A stretch of 64,000 bases of DNA from CBDFHV01 sp965247705 (GCA_965247705.1 CBDFHV010000086.1:1-64000), one strand, 5' to 3'. Numbered from the stretch's first letter, positions 35,885-47,488 are shown. Made by a program: numbers and translations. The notes: a model not told the origin generated them from the sequence alone.

Positions 35885-36129
35885 AGTGGTGGCAGCCATC
35901 GGAATGGCCTCCCCTCAACTTGCCCACGGCGAACAAATCAAGCGGAATTCGGATCAGGCGGCGCCATTGTTGCACCGCGACCGTGGTCTTGACAACGCGA
36001 TGGCGCACGGAACCCCGATCCCCCGCCCCATGCGCCGCGCCAAGAGCGACGTTTCGATCATGTTATCCCGTTGGGGCGCCGTTGGGGCGCCGTTGGGGCG
36101 GCTCGCCCGATCGCCGCGGGTCCCATTTC

Positions 36130-36350
36130 ATTCTCGGAGTTGGCGACGAATTCTTGCAATCTATGATCGTTTTATTGAACAATAGATAGATAAGTGCAGA
36201 CCGTTATGTTTAAGTAAACTTACATTCAATAAATAGTCTGTTTGATATTTAATAATATTATTGTCTAATATATGATCTCAAGTCTCCTTACATATTTCAG
36301 GAAATATACTTTTACTTTTACCAATTGATATTGATTCTCACCTACGTTTG
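36130..36350. other. AT-rich island in an otherwise GC-rich region
   Basis: By eye about three quarters of these bases are A or T, against roughly one third in the flanks. It contains a perfect AATAATATTATT palindrome at about 36251-36262, several TTTAA/ATATT runs and no coding frame. Such segments are typical targets of nucleoid proteins or rich promoters. It may alternatively be a small foreign insert. Confidence 0.7.
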
Positions 36351-36376
36351 ACATTCTTGATGGCGGGTTTAGGATT
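36348..36376 (+). promoter_or_regulatory. Candidate sigma-70 promoter of the transporter operon
   Basis: TTGACA at 36348-36353 matches the -35 consensus exactly. TAGGAT at 36370-36375 is a partial -10 with 16-bp spacing. The start codon of the binding-protein gene lies about 65 bases downstream. The assignment rests on consensus only. Confidence 0.45.
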
Positions 36377-36439
36377 GGCCTTGGAATTTGCCCAAGTGGA
36401 CGGGGCCGTCCACAACCGACCAACAGGGAGCCATACCTC

Positions 36440-38122
36440 ATGTCTGACAGCGGAAAGAGCCGCCTTCATCCGCTCGTCCCGGAGCTGCGGGATCAGCTTC
36501 GCAAGGGCGAGATCACCCGCCGCGACTTCCTGCGCACGAGCACGGCGCTTGGCCTGTCCTCGGCCGCGGCCTATGCCATGGTCGGTATCACCGGGAGCAA
36601 CGAAGCCCTCGCCCAGACGCCCAAGAAGGGGGGCAACCTCCGGGTCTCCATGAACGTCAAGGAAGTCACCGACCCGGCGACCTACGACTGGTCCGAGAAG
36701 GGCAACGTCGCCCGCCACTTCGTCGAACCCCTGGTCCGCATCAACAAGGACAATGTCGCCGAAGGGAATCTCGCCGAGCGCTGGGAGGCTTCCGACGACC
36801 TGAAGACCTGGAACTTCCACCTGCGCAAGGGCGTGAAGTGGACCAACGGCGACGACTTCGGCGCCGACGACGTGATCTTCAATTTCGAGCGCTGGCTCGA
36901 TCCCGCCACCGGGTCGTCCAACCAGGGCCGCTTCAGCGCCATGACCAAGACCGTCGATACGGGCAAGAAGGACAAGAACGGCAAACCGGTGATGTCCACC
37001 ACCGCTGCCCCCGGGGTGATGGAGAAAGTCGACGACCACACGGTGCGTTTTCACCTCACTCGGGCCGACCTGTCCCTGCCGGAAAGCCTGGGTGACTACC
37101 CGGCGCTGATCGTCAACCGCCGGTTCGCCGACGATGGCGGCGATCTGTCCAAGAAGCCCGTCGGAACGGGCGCTTTCGAACTGACGGATTTCTCCGTCGG
37201 CGAGCGCGCCGTCCTGAAGCGGCGCGCCGGTGGGTGGTGGGGCGGCGATGTCTACCTGGACCAGATCACCTACGTCGATCACGGCGACGATCCGGGGGCC
37301 CAGATCGCTGCCCTGGCGTCCGATCAAGTGGACGCCAACTACCAGACCAGCGTCGAGCAGGTGAGCACTATCAAGAACATTCCCCACCTGAACCTGCTGG
37401 AATCAGTGACCGCCCAGACCGGCGTCGCCCGCATGAAGATGACGGAGAAACCCTTCGACGACAAGAACATCCGCAAGGCCATCCAGGCTTGCATCGATCG
37501 AGATCGGATGCTGGAGATCGTCTACCAGGGGTTCGGCGCACCGGGGTATGACCACCACGTAGCGCCGATCCATCCCGAGTACGCCAAACTGCCGCCCCTG
37601 AAGCAGGACCATGCGTTGGCCAAGAAGTACCTGGCCGCCGCCGGCAAGCCCGATGGCATAAGCGTCACCATCGACTGCGTGGCCAATCCCACCTGGGAGC
37701 AGAACACGGTCAAGGCCCTGGCCGAGATGTGCCGCCCCGCCGGGATTACGGTCAACATCAACATCATGCCAGGCGGCACCTATTGGGACCGCTGGCTGAG
37801 CACGCCCTTCGGCTTCACCTCCTGGACCCACCGGGCGCTCGGCGTACAAGTGCTCAACCTGGCCTATCGGTCCGGCGTGGCGTGGAACGAGACCTCGTAT
37901 GCCAACCCGGAATTCGACAAGCTGCTGGACGAGGCGGGCACCAAGGTCTCGGCCGACGAACGGCGCAAGGTCATGGCCAAGCTGGAAGCCATTCTCCAGG
38001 ACGACGCCGTCATCAGCCAGTCCTTCTGGCGGTCGATCTTCGTGGCGTCCAACAAGAGGGTCCAGGGCCTCTATGCCCAGGTCGCCCTCGAGCATCATTA
38101 CAACAAGGTGTGGATGACTTGA
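36440..38122 (+). CDS. ABC transporter substrate-binding protein (peptide/nickel family 5), Tat-type signal
   Basis: 560 residues. The N-terminus carries a twin-arginine motif (TRRDFLRTS near residue 27), a hydrophobic stretch and a cleavage site near EALAQT, so export by Tat to the periplasm is likely. The mature protein has the family 5 signature NLAERWEASDDLKTWNFHLR with KGVKWTNGDDFGADDVIFNF. NIRKAIQACIDRDRMLEIVY follows later. The family binds peptides, nickel chelates, opines and other small solutes; the ligand cannot be read here. Sox genes and the betaine-homocysteine gene in the neighbourhood make a methylated amino acid or peptide plausible. Confidence 0.85.
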   Translation: MSDSGKSRLHPLVPELRDQLRKGEITRRDFLRTSTALGLSSAAAYAMVGITGSNEALAQTPKKGGNLRVSMNVKEVTDPATYDWSEKGNVARHFVEPLVRINKDNVAEGNLAERWEASDDLKTWNFHLRKGVKWTNGDDFGADDVIFNFERWLDPATGSSNQGRFSAMTKTVDTGKKDKNGKPVMSTTAAPGVMEKVDDHTVRFHLTRADLSLPESLGDYPALIVNRRFADDGGDLSKKPVGTGAFELTDFSVGERAVLKRRAGGWWGGDVYLDQITYVDHGDDPGAQIAALASDQVDANYQTSVEQVSTIKNIPHLNLLESVTAQTGVARMKMTEKPFDDKNIRKAIQACIDRDRMLEIVYQGFGAPGYDHHVAPIHPEYAKLPPLKQDHALAKKYLAAAGKPDGISVTIDCVANPTWEQNTVKALAEMCRPAGITVNINIMPGGTYWDRWLSTPFGFTSWTHRALGVQVLNLAYRSGVAWNETSYANPEFDKLLDEAGTKVSADERRKVMAKLEAILQDDAVISQSFWRSIFVASNKRVQGLYAQVALEHHYNKVWMT

Positions 38123-38157
38123 GGTCATTGGCGCCATCGACGGGTGGCACGTGAAAG

Positions 38158-38230
38158 CGGGCCGGTCTCAGACCGGCCCCTACGCCCGAATGGGTTGCCG
38201 CGTAGGGGCGGGTCCGAGACCCGCCCGCAC
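38158..38230. repeat. 73-bp double-hairpin repeat, copy 1
   Basis: Two palindromes (GGGCCGGTCTCAGACCGGCCC and GGCGGGTCCGAGACCCGCCC) are joined by CTACGC and GCGTAG arms that can also pair. A second copy lies at 40174-40246 with about nine of ten bases identical. It sits between the binding-protein and first permease genes, where hairpins often lower expression of the genes downstream. Confidence 0.8.
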
Positions 38231-38274
38231 ACCCGCATGACAAGAGGTCCGCGACAGGGAGGCCCACGGGGCCG

Positions 38275-39207
38275 ATGCTGATCTTCCTGCTCAAGCGCCT
38301 GGGCTACATGGCGCTGACCATGGTCGTGGTGTCCCTGCTTCTGTTCCTGCTCCTGGAACTGACCCCCGGCAGCGTGGCGACCAAGGTGCTAGGCCCCTAT
38401 TCCAGCGAGGAGCAGCGCACCATCTGGCTGGGCAACCACGGCTATTTCGAGCCCGTGTGGTTCCGCTACGTCTCGTGGCTGGGCGCCTTCGTCAGCGGCG
38501 ATTTCGGCGAATCGATCCGCTTCAAGGTGCCGGTGGCCGACGTCCTGTGGCCGCGGCTTCTCAACACCGGGATCCTGGGCTTCGCGGTGTTCCTGGTCAT
38601 GGTGCCCCTGTCGTTGACCCTTGGCGTGCTGGCCGGCATGCGGGAGGGCTCCAAGCTGGACCGCACCATCTCGATCTCCAGCATCGTCACCACCTCGGTG
38701 CCGGAATTCGCCAGCGCCGTGTTCGTCTCCGCCATCTTCGTCTTTTGGCTCAAGCTGTTGCCCGGCACCAGCGGCATGGCGTCGGGCTTCTCCATCGCCG
38801 AGCTGGTCATGCCCGTCATGGTGCTGGTGCTTTACGACTTCGGCTACGTGACGCGCATGACCCGGGCGTCGATGGCCGAGGTGATGACCACGCCCTACAT
38901 CCGCACCGCCGTTCTCAAGGGGCTCCCCTACAAGCAGGTCATCATGCGCCACGCGCTCCGCAACGCCTTGATCACCCCCTTCACGGTGATCACGTTGCAG
39001 ATCAACTGGCTGCTCTCGGGCGTCATCGTCGTCGAGTTCTTTTTCGCCTACAAGGGCTTCGGCGCTCTGCTGTTGGAGGCTTCCCTCAACCAGGACATCT
39101 TCCTGATCGAGGCTTGCGCCATGGTCGCCGTCTTCGTCGCGGTGGGCACCCAGATGCTGGCCGACATCGGCTACACCTACCTCAACCCGAGAATCCGGTT
39201 CAGTTGA
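38275..39207 (+). CDS. ABC transporter permease (DppB-like)
   Basis: 310 residues with six membrane helices. The N-terminus FLLKRLGYMALTMVVVSLLL with the LELTPGS motif is the standard start of DppB/OppB permeases. The ATPase-contacting EAA loop lies near residue 200 (TRMTRASMAEVMTTPYIRTA, then LPYKQVIMRHALRNA). It forms the translocation pore with the next gene product. The gene starts 152 bases after the binding-protein stop, across the repeat hairpin. Confidence 0.9.
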   Translation: MLIFLLKRLGYMALTMVVVSLLLFLLLELTPGSVATKVLGPYSSEEQRTIWLGNHGYFEPVWFRYVSWLGAFVSGDFGESIRFKVPVADVLWPRLLNTGILGFAVFLVMVPLSLTLGVLAGMREGSKLDRTISISSIVTTSVPEFASAVFVSAIFVFWLKLLPGTSGMASGFSIAELVMPVMVLVLYDFGYVTRMTRASMAEVMTTPYIRTAVLKGLPYKQVIMRHALRNALITPFTVITLQINWLLSGVIVVEFFFAYKGFGALLLEASLNQDIFLIEACAMVAVFVAVGTQMLADIGYTYLNPRIRFS

Positions 39208-39220
39208 GGGAGGGCATGCC

Positions 39221-40114
39221 ATGACCACGAAAGCCATCGTGACGGCCCCCGCCCCTAGCCACTTGGACGCTTTCAAGCGGGCCATAAAGTCGTTCGCGCT
39301 GCTGCGCGAAAGCTGGGTCGGCATGATCGGCACCGGCATCGTTCTGTTCTGGGTGTTGGTGGCGCTGCTGGCGCCGTTGATCGCGCCCTTCGAGCCCAAC
39401 GCCACCCTGCAACCCTTCTCCAAGCCGGGGATGGACTACGCCAAGGGCGGCACCTTCTGGCTGGGCGCCGATCATATCGGCCGCGACATCCTGTCGCGCA
39501 TCATCTGGGGGTCCCAGACGGTGCTCACCTATGCGCCCCTGGCCACCCTCTGCGCCTACATCGTGGGCATCGCCATGGGCCTGACGGCGGGCTATCTGCG
39601 GGGCTGGGCGGACGAGGTCCTGTCGTTCGTTTCCAACGTCATCCTGTCGTTTCCGGTGCTTGTGCTTTACATCCTGGTGATCGCCACCATCGGCGCGTCG
39701 GGCATCAACATCATCATCGCCATCACTTTTGCCAGCGCGCCGGCCATCATGCGCATCGTCCGCGGCCTGGTGTTGGATCTGCGCAACCGGGACTACGTGG
39801 CCGCCGCCCAGACCCGGGGCGAGTCCGCCTGGCACATCATGCTGGTGGAGATCCTGCCAAACGCCCGCGGTCCGCTGATCGTCGATGGCTGCCTTCGCCT
39901 CGGCTATGTGATCATCACCATCGGCGTTCTCGGCTTCCTCGGCCTCGGCCTGCCGCCGCCGGACCCGGACTGGGGCGGCATGATCAACGAGACCCGGTCC
40001 ATGGCCCTGGCCTTTCCCCACATGACCATCTTCCCCTGTCTCGCCATCTCGTCCCTGGTGCTCGGATTCAACCTGCTGGCCGACGGCCTGCGCGAGATCT
40101 CCATCAGGGACTGA
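39221..40114 (+). CDS. ABC transporter permease (DppC-like)
   Basis: 297 residues, six predicted membrane helices. It begins 13 bases after the DppB-like stop. Family marks are GTGIVLFWVLVALLAPLIAP, then FWLGADHIGRDILSRIIWGS near residue 82, and the EAA loop DYVAAAQTRGESAWHIMLVE near 190, then LPNARGPLIV. The C-terminus has LGLPPPDPDWGGMINETR, a constant block of DppC/OppC proteins. It completes the membrane channel. Confidence 0.9.
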   Translation: MTTKAIVTAPAPSHLDAFKRAIKSFALLRESWVGMIGTGIVLFWVLVALLAPLIAPFEPNATLQPFSKPGMDYAKGGTFWLGADHIGRDILSRIIWGSQTVLTYAPLATLCAYIVGIAMGLTAGYLRGWADEVLSFVSNVILSFPVLVLYILVIATIGASGINIIIAITFASAPAIMRIVRGLVLDLRNRDYVAAAQTRGESAWHIMLVEILPNARGPLIVDGCLRLGYVIITIGVLGFLGLGLPPPDPDWGGMINETRSMALAFPHMTIFPCLAISSLVLGFNLLADGLREISIRD

Positions 40115-40173
40115 GGCCAGCATGATCATGAGCGAACCCTCGAACGCCTGCCAATGGCGACACGGATGGAAAA

Positions 40174-40246
40174 CGGGCCGGTCTGAGACCGGCCCCTACG
40201 CCCGTGGTTGTCGTTGCGTAGGGGCGGGTCTGAGACTCGCCCGCAC
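40174..40246. repeat. 73-bp double-hairpin repeat, copy 2
   Basis: Same architecture as copy 1: GGGCCGGTCTGAGACCGGCCC, then CTACGC, a short variable middle, GCGTAG and GGCGGGTCTGAGACTCGCCC. The variable part differs in length and sequence between the copies, while the stems are kept. It stands between the second permease and the ATPase gene, so both copies flank the permease pair. Confidence 0.8.
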
Positions 40247-40273
40247 GCCGGCATGCGACGTCAGGAGGACCCG

Positions 40274-42403
<2,130 letters not shown>

Positions 42404-43255
42404 AGTCGGAGAACTGGGACGCCTCGACAACGGCGGCCCGGATCAGCGAGTCGAAGTGCCGGGTGATTACCCGGACGTGCTCGGTGGTGGTGAAAACGAA
42501 GTACATCTGGCCCATGTAGATGGCGGCCCGGAGGGGGCCGAACACGGTCAGCGGCACCGAGTAGTGGGTGAGCCCGTCGAACAGATAGACCCGCAGTGTG
42601 GGATAGAGCTCTTCCACAAGCTCGATCAGACGGTCCAGTTGTTCCGCCCGCTCCCCCCGCCCCAGGCCCGACCAGATACCCTCACCCCGCGCGAATCCCT
42701 CGATATTCTGGATCGGCATGCACACTTCCATGTCGGTCTCGGGGCGGCGGGTGTAGGCGAGCTTCTCGCGGGTTTCCGCCAACATCCGCTCCGTCGAGCG
42801 GGAGACGAACTCCCCGTACTCGTGATCCACCACTTGGTGGGTCTTGGCCAGGTCCGGTAGGGTCGTCGGCACGTAACGGATCTTGTAGCCGGTGGCCTCC
42901 TGGCGCCATCGGCCCAGCAGTTCGTCCACCGGGGTCGGGGAACTGGGATGGACCTGGAGGGATTCCAGCAGGATGTCGGCGCCCAGCTTGGATTCGCCGC
43001 TCAAACCCATAAGCCAGTCCAGACTGACGTTGAGGGCCGCCGCGATGTTCGCCGCCGTGTCGGCGCGGGGCAGGCGGTCCGTGTCCTCGGCCAACAGCTG
43101 GGACAAGGTGGATCGGTCGATACCGATGTGGCGGGCCAGCCCCGACCGGTTGAACTTGCTGCCCGCCAGCACTTCGTTGACCCGGGTCCGAAACTGGTGT
43201 GCGACCTCCTGGCGATTCATCGTCATTTCTCCAATTATGGATGCTTATTCCACAG

Positions 43256-43306
43256 AGTGTTCATTTTACAAAACATACGAGGTGTTTGGTGTTGAATGCG
43301 AACACT
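43256..43306. promoter_or_regulatory. Possible operator between regulator and desaturase genes
   Basis: AGTGTTC at 43256-43262 is mirrored by GAACACT at 43300-43306. Two further GTGTT half-sites lie between them (GGTGTTTGGTGTT). The stretch is AT-richer than its flanks and sits in the regulator's leader. Binding by the adjacent HTH protein is a guess. Confidence 0.3.
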
Positions 43307-43431
43307 TATGATAATTCCCTCATTGTACATAGGGTCATGGCGGGGCACGTTTCCAGTCACGCCTCCGGCGGTTTCCCTCGACATCGAGAACGCGGGCGGG
43401 TGAATCCCGTGGGCAACGTGAGATCCTTGTC

Positions 43432-44351
43432 GTGCGCCGACACATGTGGACCCTGCTGGATCGGATCGAGGCGCCAACCTGGTTGGTGGCGATTGCCATC
43501 TACGGGGGATGGGGCCTGTTGACCTGGTATGGGACCGTGCTGCCCTGGTGGCTGGTCCTTCCCGCCGGGGCTTGGCTGGTCGCCTGGCACAATTCCCTGC
43601 AGCACGAGACCATCCACGGCCACCCGACCCGAGACGCCGTCGTCAACGAGGCCATCGCCCTGCCGCCCCTCGGCCTGTGGTTGCCCTATCCCCTGTACCG
43701 GGACCGCCACCGGCGACAACACGCGACATCGGACCTGACGGTGCCGGACCGGGATCCGGAGTCCGACTACCTGACCCCGCGTCGGTGGAACGCCATGGGC
43801 GCGGTCGGCCGCGCCCTGTGGCGCTTCAACCGCTGCCTCGCCGGCCGCCTGACCATCGGCCCGGCCATCGCCATGGTCCAGTCTGGGGCGAGGAATGCCG
43901 TCGCTTGGGCGCGGGCGATAGGCGCCATCTGGGCATATGGTTGTCGCACGGGGTGCTGGTGTCTGCCACGATGGTCTGGATAACCGGGATATGCGGGATG
44001 TCCCTGTGGTCCTACGTCGTCCTGTTCGCCTATCCGGGCCTGTCCCTGACCCTGCTGCGGTCCTATACCGAGCACCGGGCGGCGGCAACGCGGCCGGGTC
44101 GCACCGCCATCGTCGAGGCGGGACCCCTTTTGTCGCTGCTTTATCTGCACAACAACCTGCATTCCCTGCATCACGCCCGACCCGGCCTTGCCTGGTACCG
44201 GCTGCCGAAATGCCACCGGGCAGCACGGGCGGAACTGTCGCGGGCCAACGGCGGTTTCGTTTTCGCCGGCTACGGCGACGTGGCGCGGCAATTCCTGTTC
44301 CGCACCAAGAACCATCCCACCCATCCGTTTCTCCACCATAAGGAGGCCTGA
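43432..44351 (+). pseudogene. Fatty-acid-desaturase-like membrane di-iron protein, frameshifted
   Basis: Starts at GTG 43432 or ATG 43444. The first frame has two membrane helices and histidine boxes one and two (HNSLQHETIHGH, HRRQH). Near 43916-43925 the homology moves to another frame (HLGIWLSHGVLVSATMV), which carries more helices and the third box LHSLHH, ending at 44351. The three boxes bind the di-iron centre of desaturases and hydroxylases. One small indel separates otherwise conserved halves. The stop lies two bases before the BHMT start, so they form an operon; a role in betaine metabolism is possible but unproven. Confidence 0.75.
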
Positions 44352-44353
44352 TC

Positions 44354-45412
44354 ATGGACGCGCAATCGGATGCCCGCCGACCCGGGCTGCTGGAACGGCT
44401 CGCCAATGGTCCCGTCATCTGTGGCGAGGGATACCTGTTCGAACTGGAACGCCGCGGTTACGTCTCGGCCGGCCCCTTCGTGCCGGAGGTGGTGCTCGAC
44501 CATCCGGAGGCGGTGGCCCAACTCCATCGCGATTTCCTGCACGCCGGTTCCGACATCGTCGAAGCCTTCACCTACTACGCCCACCGGGACAAGCTGCGCG
44601 TCATCGACCGGGAAGCGGACCTGGAGGTGCTGAACCGTCAGGCCTTGCGAATCGCCAAGGAAGTCGCCGCGGAGGGCGACGCGCTTTTCGCCGGCAACAT
44701 CTGCAACACCAACATCTACGTCACCGACGACGCGGCATCCGGGGCCGAGGCCCGGGCCATGTTCGAGGAGCAGGTGGCCTGGGCCGGGGAGGAAGGCGTC
44801 GACCTGATCATCGCCGAGACTTTCTCCCATTACCAGGAAGCCGCCATCGCCCTTGAAGTGATCAAGAAAGCCAGCCTGCCCGCCGTGGTGACCATCGCCC
44901 TGCACCAGCGGGTCGAGACCCGGGACGGCCTTACGCCGGCCGAGGCCTGCCGGCGCCTGGACGCGGAAGGGGCCGACGTGGTGGGGCTGAACTGCGCCCG
45001 CGGCCCGGCCACCATGCTGCCCCTGCTGGGGTCGATCCGCGAGGCGGTAAGCGGTTACCTGGCGGCCTTGCCGGTGCCCTACCGCACCCTACCCTCCCAG
45101 CCCTCGTTCCAATCCCTGGAAGACCCGGCATGGCATTTCGCCGAGGGCGCCAGGCCCTTCCCGACGGCCCTCGACCCGTTCACCTGCAGCCGCCTCGAGA
45201 TCGCCGATTTCACGGTCAAGGCCAAGGACCTGGGGGTGAACTACTTCGGGCTCTGCTGCGGCGCCGGGCCGCACCACCTGCGGAGCATGGCCCAGGCCCT
45301 GGGACGTCGACCGGCGGCGAGCCGCTACGATCCGGACATGAGTCGTCACGCCTTCCTGGGCGAGGCGCCGACGCTCAAGCAACAGAACCTGGATTACGCC
45401 GATCAACTGTGA
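44354..45412 (+). CDS. Betaine-homocysteine S-methyltransferase-like protein
   Basis: 352 residues, close to the length of animal BHMT. It moves a methyl group from glycine betaine, or a related donor, to homocysteine and yields dimethylglycine and methionine. The N-terminus VICGEGYLFELERRGYVSAG and FLHAGSDIVEAFTYY fit the homocysteine methyltransferase barrel. Zinc ligands are in GLNCARGPATML near residue 216 and in GLCCGAGPHHLRSM near 301, as in BHMT. The next gene could oxidise dimethylglycine and the sox operon sarcosine, which completes a route to glycine. Confidence 0.85.
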   Translation: MDAQSDARRPGLLERLANGPVICGEGYLFELERRGYVSAGPFVPEVVLDHPEAVAQLHRDFLHAGSDIVEAFTYYAHRDKLRVIDREADLEVLNRQALRIAKEVAAEGDALFAGNICNTNIYVTDDAASGAEARAMFEEQVAWAGEEGVDLIIAETFSHYQEAAIALEVIKKASLPAVVTIALHQRVETRDGLTPAEACRRLDAEGADVVGLNCARGPATMLPLLGSIREAVSGYLAALPVPYRTLPSQPSFQSLEDPAWHFAEGARPFPTALDPFTCSRLEIADFTVKAKDLGVNYFGLCCGAGPHHLRSMAQALGRRPAASRYDPDMSRHAFLGEAPTLKQQNLDYADQL

Positions 45413-45452
45413 CCGCGCCAGAGGATAATCCCGCAACCCGTGGGGACAGGCC

Positions 45453-46790
45453 ATGAGCGACCTGCCGTCCAGCACCACCTACCTGATCGTCGGCGCCGGC
45501 GTCCACGGACTCAGCACCGCCTGGCATCTGGCCATGGCGCTGGAGGCCCGGGGCAGCGGCGGCGGCCATGACATCGTGCTGATCGACAAGACGGGGCCGG
45601 GGGCCGGGGCCACGGGTGTCGCCTGCGGCTGCGTGCGCAACTTCTACATGACCGAACCCCTGCACGGGATCGTTCGCCATTCGGTGGACGTGTGGATGGC
45701 CGATCCGGTCAATTTCGGGTTTCAGCAGGTGGGCTACGTGTCCTGCGGCGAGGACAACCAGGCCGAGGACTACGCCCGGGTTCACGCCAGCCAGCAGCGC
45801 GCGGACTATCCTTCGGACCTTTATGTGGGCGCCGAGGCCAAACGTTTCCTCAAGGGCCTGTGGCCCGACTTCAACACGGAGGCCATCGGCGTCGCCCTGC
45901 ATGAGAAGGTGAGCGGCTACGCCGGCACCCGCCAGTCGCTGCGGGGGCTGGAAGAGAAGTGCCGCCAATACGGGGTGCGCTGTCATTGGGGCGTCGAAGT
46001 CACCGGCTACGAGCAGACCGGTGGCCGGGTGAGCAAGGTTCACACCAACCGGGGCGCCATCGCCTGCGACGCCGTGGTCCTCGGCCTGGGACCCTGGACG
46101 CCGGTGCACTGGGCGATGCTGGGCCTGCCGGAGCGGCTGGACCTGCACTACCCCGGCGGGGCGACCCGCGCCGACCAGGACATGTGGACCTACTGGCGGC
46201 TGCGGGAAGGCGAGGTGTATGTGGACGCGCCTTACCGGGATGCCCGGGACATGGACCCGCCGGTCCTCCACGTGGAACTCATGAACACCCCCGTGATCGA
46301 CCCGGAAACCGGCCGCGACCTGGAGGATCATCTCTACGTCTATTGGAAGAACGGCTCGGAGCGCATGGATCGACCGGGCATCCAGGGCGGCGGCATTCCC
46401 GTGCACATCGGCCCCCAGGCGGCCCTGGAACCCTACGGCAAAGCCAGCGACGCCTATCAGGCCGAACCGGGTTTCGCCGACATGTTCACCGCCGCCATGG
46501 GCCAACTCATGGGTCGGTTCAAGGGTTGCCGCGGAAGCTTCCGGGAGCGCCGCAACGGCGGCATCGGCGCCTTCACCCCCGACAACGTGCCGGTGTTCGA
46601 CTGGATCCGCGACAACGTCTACCTGATCGCCGATTCCAGCCACGGCTTCAAGATGACGGGCGCCGGAAAACTGCTCGCCCACCACATCGCCACGGGCGAG
46701 CCGGTGGCGGAGCTGGCGCCCTTCGCCTTCAGCCGCTTCGCCGAGGGCCGCACCTACGGCAGCGGTACGACGAACTGCCCGTGGGTTTGA
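45453..46790 (+). CDS. FAD-dependent amine oxidase (dimethylglycine/sarcosine dehydrogenase-like)
   Basis: 445 residues of the DAO superfamily. It begins with a dinucleotide motif YLIVGAGVHGLSTAWHLA near residue 10, then GAGATGVACGCVRNFYMTEP near 50 where SoxB-type enzymes have GASGxNxG. The C-terminus has RNGGIGAFTPDNVPVFDWIR and IADSSHGFKMTGAGKLLAHH, the usual FAD-binding end. It has no folate-binding domain, so it differs from the long dimethylglycine dehydrogenases. Its place 40 bases after BHMT suggests that dimethylglycine or a related methylamine is its substrate. Confidence 0.8.
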   Translation: MSDLPSSTTYLIVGAGVHGLSTAWHLAMALEARGSGGGHDIVLIDKTGPGAGATGVACGCVRNFYMTEPLHGIVRHSVDVWMADPVNFGFQQVGYVSCGEDNQAEDYARVHASQQRADYPSDLYVGAEAKRFLKGLWPDFNTEAIGVALHEKVSGYAGTRQSLRGLEEKCRQYGVRCHWGVEVTGYEQTGGRVSKVHTNRGAIACDAVVLGLGPWTPVHWAMLGLPERLDLHYPGGATRADQDMWTYWRLREGEVYVDAPYRDARDMDPPVLHVELMNTPVIDPETGRDLEDHLYVYWKNGSERMDRPGIQGGGIPVHIGPQAALEPYGKASDAYQAEPGFADMFTAAMGQLMGRFKGCRGSFRERRNGGIGAFTPDNVPVFDWIRDNVYLIADSSHGFKMTGAGKLLAHHIATGEPVAELAPFAFSRFAEGRTYGSGTTNCPWV

Positions 46791-46829
46791 GGGTCAACAA
46801 GTGCGGGTTAAACGCCGGCCTATCGCAAC

Positions 46830-46867
46830 GATATATACTTGACTGATATATATCTTTCCGATATAAT
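46830..46867 (+). promoter_or_regulatory. Promoter with overlapping PadR-type operator
   Basis: TTGACT at 46839-46844 and TATAAT at 46862-46867 are 17 bases apart, a near-ideal sigma-70 promoter. GATATATA at 46830-46837 and its inverse TATATATC at 46847-46854 flank the -35 box, and a third GATATA follows. This layout suits repression by the PadR protein encoded 55 bases downstream. Confidence 0.75.
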
Positions 46868-46921
46868 CAACTCCCTTCCCGCGGACAAATTGGTGCACGC
46901 GGGACTCGGGAGACACCGATC

Positions 46922-47488
46922 ATGGATGCGAAAACCCTGTGCCTGGGTGTGCTCACCCTGGGCGAGGCGACGGGCTATGAAATCAAGAAAGCGGTCGAGG
47001 AAGGGCCCTTCGCCCATTTCCATCCGGCCAGCTTCGGCTCGATCTATCCCGCCCTCAACCAGTTGCGGAAGGATGGCCTGGTAACCCTGTCGGAGGACGG
47101 CGGCGACCAAGGCCGCGCCGACAAGAAGGTCTATCGGATCTCCGAGGCCGGGTCGGAGGCCTTCCGCCGCGCCCTGCATCAGACACCGACCCTGGACCGG
47201 GTGCGCTCCGACGCCGTCTTCATGATGTTTTTCGCCCATCTTCTGGACCCCCACCACCTGGCGACGGTGTTCGACGGCTATCTGGACGTCTACCGGCGGA
47301 ACCTGGAACGGCTGCAAGGCCTCGACAACGAGGGCATCCCCGAGGGCCGGCTTTTCGTGCGCGGCCTGGGCGCCGCCTTCTACGACGCGGTCGTGCGTTA
47401 CATGGAAGAAAACAGGGACATGGTGCTGGGCGATGGAAAGAGCGCCCCTGACGCCAGCCCCTCCGATCGCCGCGAGGCGGCGGAATGA
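46922..47488 (+). CDS. PadR family transcriptional regulator
   Basis: 188 residues. The winged helix-turn-helix is plain: LCLGVLTLGEATGYEIKKAV, then SFGSIYPALNQLRKDGLVTL and KKVYRISEAGSEAF. A C-terminal helical dimerisation part (FMMFFAHLLDPHHLATVFDG) makes it a PadR of the longer type. Its ATG follows the candidate operator by 55 bases, and its stop overlaps the efflux adaptor start (ATGA). It therefore probably represses itself and the RND pump and responds to a pump substrate. Confidence 0.85.
   Translation: MDAKTLCLGVLTLGEATGYEIKKAVEEGPFAHFHPASFGSIYPALNQLRKDGLVTLSEDGGDQGRADKKVYRISEAGSEAFRRALHQTPTLDRVRSDAVFMMFFAHLLDPHHLATVFDGYLDVYRRNLERLQGLDNEGIPEGRLFVRGLGAAFYDAVVRYMEENRDMVLGDGKSAPDASPSDRREAAE

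Larger units (their letters stand above)
35775..36439. other. Long divergent intergenic region between soxB and the transporter operon
   Basis: No gene is recognisable in these 665 bases. The part next to soxB holds a palindromic repeat (35852-35884). The middle has a triple GTTGGGGCGCC repeat at about 36074-36102. The part next to the transporter is unusually AT-rich (listed separately) and carries a plausible promoter. Both flanking operons would be controlled from here. Confidence 0.6.
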
